Assembly (NCBI RefSeq): GCF_010728925.1
Contig: NZ_AP022608.1
Location: 1,302,001-1,366,000, forward strand
DNA length: 64,000 nucleotides
Source of the DNA: Mycolicibacterium gadium
Lineage (GTDB): Bacteria; Actinomycetota; Actinomycetes; Mycobacteriales; Mycobacteriaceae
Direction: 5' to 3'
Shown here: positions 62,445 to 64,000 of the stretch, one piece after another
How the letters are laid out: every line of letters begins with the position of its first letter
How positions within the stretch are numbered: the first letter of the stretch is position 1
Position numbers and translations under genes: made by a program
The notes under the pieces: generated by a model
The model's database searches: none
Seen by the model: the letters and a program-made list of their open reading frames with translations, nothing else
What the model was told of the DNA's origin: nothing

Positions 62445-64000
62445 TAATCCCGGAGGTGCTGAGCGGAAGCCGCTGCGGAGGTCTCTGTTCGGACACCTGA
62501 TAGCTCCCGCGCCGTGTTGATGAGTCCCACCAGGCTGAAGGCCTGCGGGGTGTTACCCAGGTGTCTGCCTGACACCTGGTCGTACTCCTCGCTGAGCATT
62601 CCGACATCGTTGCGCAGCGCAAGTAAGCGCACGAAGAGGGACACCGCTTCGCCCGTACGGCCGATGCCGTGCAGAGCGTCAGCGAGCCAGAACGTACACG
62701 CCAGGAACGCCCCTTCGCCCCCCGGTAACCCGTCGACACCGTGTTCGGTCTGGTAGCGAAGCAGCAGGCCGTGGTGATCCAACTCGCGCTGCACCGCCTC
62801 GACGGTGCCGATGACGCGTGGGTCCTTCCACGGCAGGAAACCCACCCGTGGTATCAACAGCAGCGCCGCGTCCAGCGATTGGGATCCGTAGTACTGGGTG
62901 AAGGTATTGCGTTGCGCGTCAAACCCGTTCGCGCAGACATCCGCGTGGATTTCGTCCCGCAGTACCCGCCATTGCTGCGCTGGACCGTGCAGCCCATGGT
63001 TGACCACGGAGTGGATCGCTCGATCCACCCCAGCCCACGCCATCACCTTGGAGTGCACAAAATGCCGACGCGGGCCGCGGACTTCCCACAGGCTGTTGTC
63101 GGGATCGCGCCAGTGCCCCTCCAGGTAGTCGAGGAGCGCGCGCTGCAGATCCCACGCGGTGTGATCGACTTCCAGGCCCGCTTCTCTGCCCAGATGCAGG
63201 CCGTCGAGCACCTCGCCCCACACATCGAGCTGAAACTGTTCGGCTGCGGCGTTGCCGATGCGCACCGGTTGGGAATTCTCGTAGCCGGATAGCCACGACA
63301 ACTCTTGCTCGGGCAGTCTGCGACTTCCGTCCAGGCCGTACATGATCTTCAGTTCGGCCGGGTCGCCGGCCACCGCGCGCACCAGCCATTCCCGCCATGC
63401 GGTGGCCTCGGCGATGTAGCCGGTGCCCAGTAGCGCCTGAAGGGTGAAGGTGGCGTCGCGCAGCCAACAGTAGCGGTAGTCCCAGTTGCGAGAACCGCCG
63501 ATGTGTTCGGGCAAGGACGTTGTCGCAGCCGCCACGATTCCGCCGGTGGGCGCGTAGGTCAGCGCCTTGAGTAACACCAGCGACCTTCGAACCTCGGCCG
63601 CCCAGCGGCCTTCGTAGCGGCATCGTCCGATCCAGTCGTCCCAGAACCGTTCAGTAGCAGCCAAAGCGCGCTCGGGCTGCGCAGGCTCGGGGCGGGGCAG
63701 ATGCGACGGCGCGTGGGTCAGTACGAATGGAACTCGTTGCCCGGCAGAGACTTCGAACTCAGCGATGGTCGCGAGATCCTCACCGTGAATCGGTGCCCGC
63801 GTGTGTAACCACACAGCGTCGGGCCCGGCTACTGCCGCCAGGTACTCGCCGTCACGACGCACCCAGGGCACGATGTGGCCGTAGTCGAAGCGCAGTCGTA
63901 GGGCCATGCGCATCGGCACCCGGCCGCTCACCCCCTCGACAATCCGCACCACATCGGCCTGCCCGCCACGCGGCGGCATGAAGTCGATCAGCCGGACAGT
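62444..64000 (-). CDS. GH15-family glycosidase (trehalase/glucoamylase type), 5' end outside window
   Basis: The reverse strand enters from base 64000 in frame with [20 protein letters not shown] and continues for about 518 codons to a TAG at 62444. Landmarks of the GH15 (alpha/alpha)6 barrel: [31 protein letters not shown] near the middle, [28 protein letters not shown] (read as [14 protein letters not shown] and QLDVWGE), [21 protein letters not shown] [35 protein letters not shown] with the late catalytic glutamate. Actinobacterial proteins of this subfamily include mycobacterial trehalase. The N-terminal domain of roughly 100 or more residues is unseen. The stop is preserved by the IS5-type insertion. 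Confidence 0.87.
   Translation of the reverse strand, partial: TVRLIDFMPPRGGQADVVRIVEGVSGRVPMRMALRLRFDYGHIVPWVRRDGEYLAAVAGPDAVWLHTRAPIHGEDLATIAEFEVSAGQRVPFVLTHAPSHLPRPEPAQPERALAATERFWDDWIGRCRYEGRWAAEVRRSLVLLKALTYAPTGGIVAAATTSLPEHIGGSRNWDYRYCWLRDATFTLQALLGTGYIAEATAWREWLVRAVAGDPAELKIMYGLDGSRRLPEQELSWLSGYENSQPVRIGNAAAEQFQLDVWGEVLDGLHLGREAGLEVDHTAWDLQRALLDYLEGHWRDPDNSLWEVRGPRRHFVHSKVMAWAGVDRAIHSVVNHGLHGPAQQWRVLRDEIHADVCANGFDAQRNTFTQYYGSQSLDAALLLIPRVGFLPWKDPRVIGTVEAVQRELDHHGLLLRYQTEHGVDGLPGGEGAFLACTFWLADALHGIGRTGEAVSLFVRLLALRNDVGMLSEEYDQVSGRHLGNTPQAFSLVGLINTARELSGVRTETSAAASAQHLRD

Overview
The window is high-GC actinobacterial chromosome, almost certainly from a Mycobacterium/Mycolicibacterium. 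Gene order follows conserved mycobacterial blocks: aroQ-aroB-aroK-aroC; prepilin peptidase-aroE-mltG-ruvX-alaS-yjbQ; rarA; the transglutaminase/ATP-grasp block; aspS, panE-like, SRPBCC and ypfJ; and an SOS-boxed radical SAM gene. An F420-type reductase and a mycofactocin-type SDR fit the same group. The large accessory content (quinate/shikimate catabolism, nitrile hydratase, urea transport) suggests an environmental, rapidly growing species. Genus assignment is inference from synteny and protein families; no rRNA or tRNA gene was found.

1-4.5 kb: a quinate/shikimate catabolic divergon (MHS transporter, QsuD-type dehydrogenase and TetR on the left; QsuB-type dehydroshikimate dehydratase on the right) with two copies of one operator. 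4.0-7.4 kb: the shikimate biosynthesis operon aroC-aroK-aroB-aroQ. 7.5-9.7 kb: a cobalt-type nitrile hydratase operon led by a DUF1097 membrane protein. 9.7-11.2 kb: a SnoaL-DUF3237-TetR operon with a palindromic operator. 11.3-17.6 kb: housekeeping genes through alaS and yjbQ. 17.7-18.9 kb: a small membrane stress protein and an ArsR/AHSA1 pair.

19.0-20.2 kb: an IS481-family element inserted exactly at the rarA stop codon. 20-25 kb: rarA, DUF3097, ASCH protein and an SDR-SnoaL-SDR operon. 25-33 kb: a four-gene operon (Zn-metallopeptidase, small transglutaminase, ATP-grasp/alpha-E protein, large transglutaminase/DUF2126) resembling predicted peptide-ligation systems of unknown product. 33-33.3 kb is a decay zone. 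33.3-35.1 kb: HxlR regulator and thiolase around a shared operator. 35-44 kb: reductase, SDRs, aspS, panE-like, SRPBCC, esterase, YpfJ, a truncated metallo-beta-lactamase-fold gene, DinB protein and a mycofactocin-type SDR.

44-50 kb: thioesterase, TetR, amidohydrolase and two acyl-CoA dehydrogenases, bound together by two near-identical palindromic operators. 50-51 kb: radical SAM protein with an SOS box and a secreted protein. 51.6-56.4 kb: complete urtABCDE urea ABC transporter. 56.7-61.5 kb: amino-acid permease, cation/proton antiporter, membrane protein and DUF2254 protein. 61.5-62.4 kb: a frameshifted IS5-family element, again at a stop codon. 62.4-64 kb: GH15 glycosidase, cut by the window edge.

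Recurring structure: three convergent gene pairs (9715, 25024, 36408) end on a shared CTAG giving TAG stops on both strands, and the IS481 element's duplicated target is also a CTAG at a stop codon. Long palindromes occupy several intergenic spaces, two of them related 49-bp copies.
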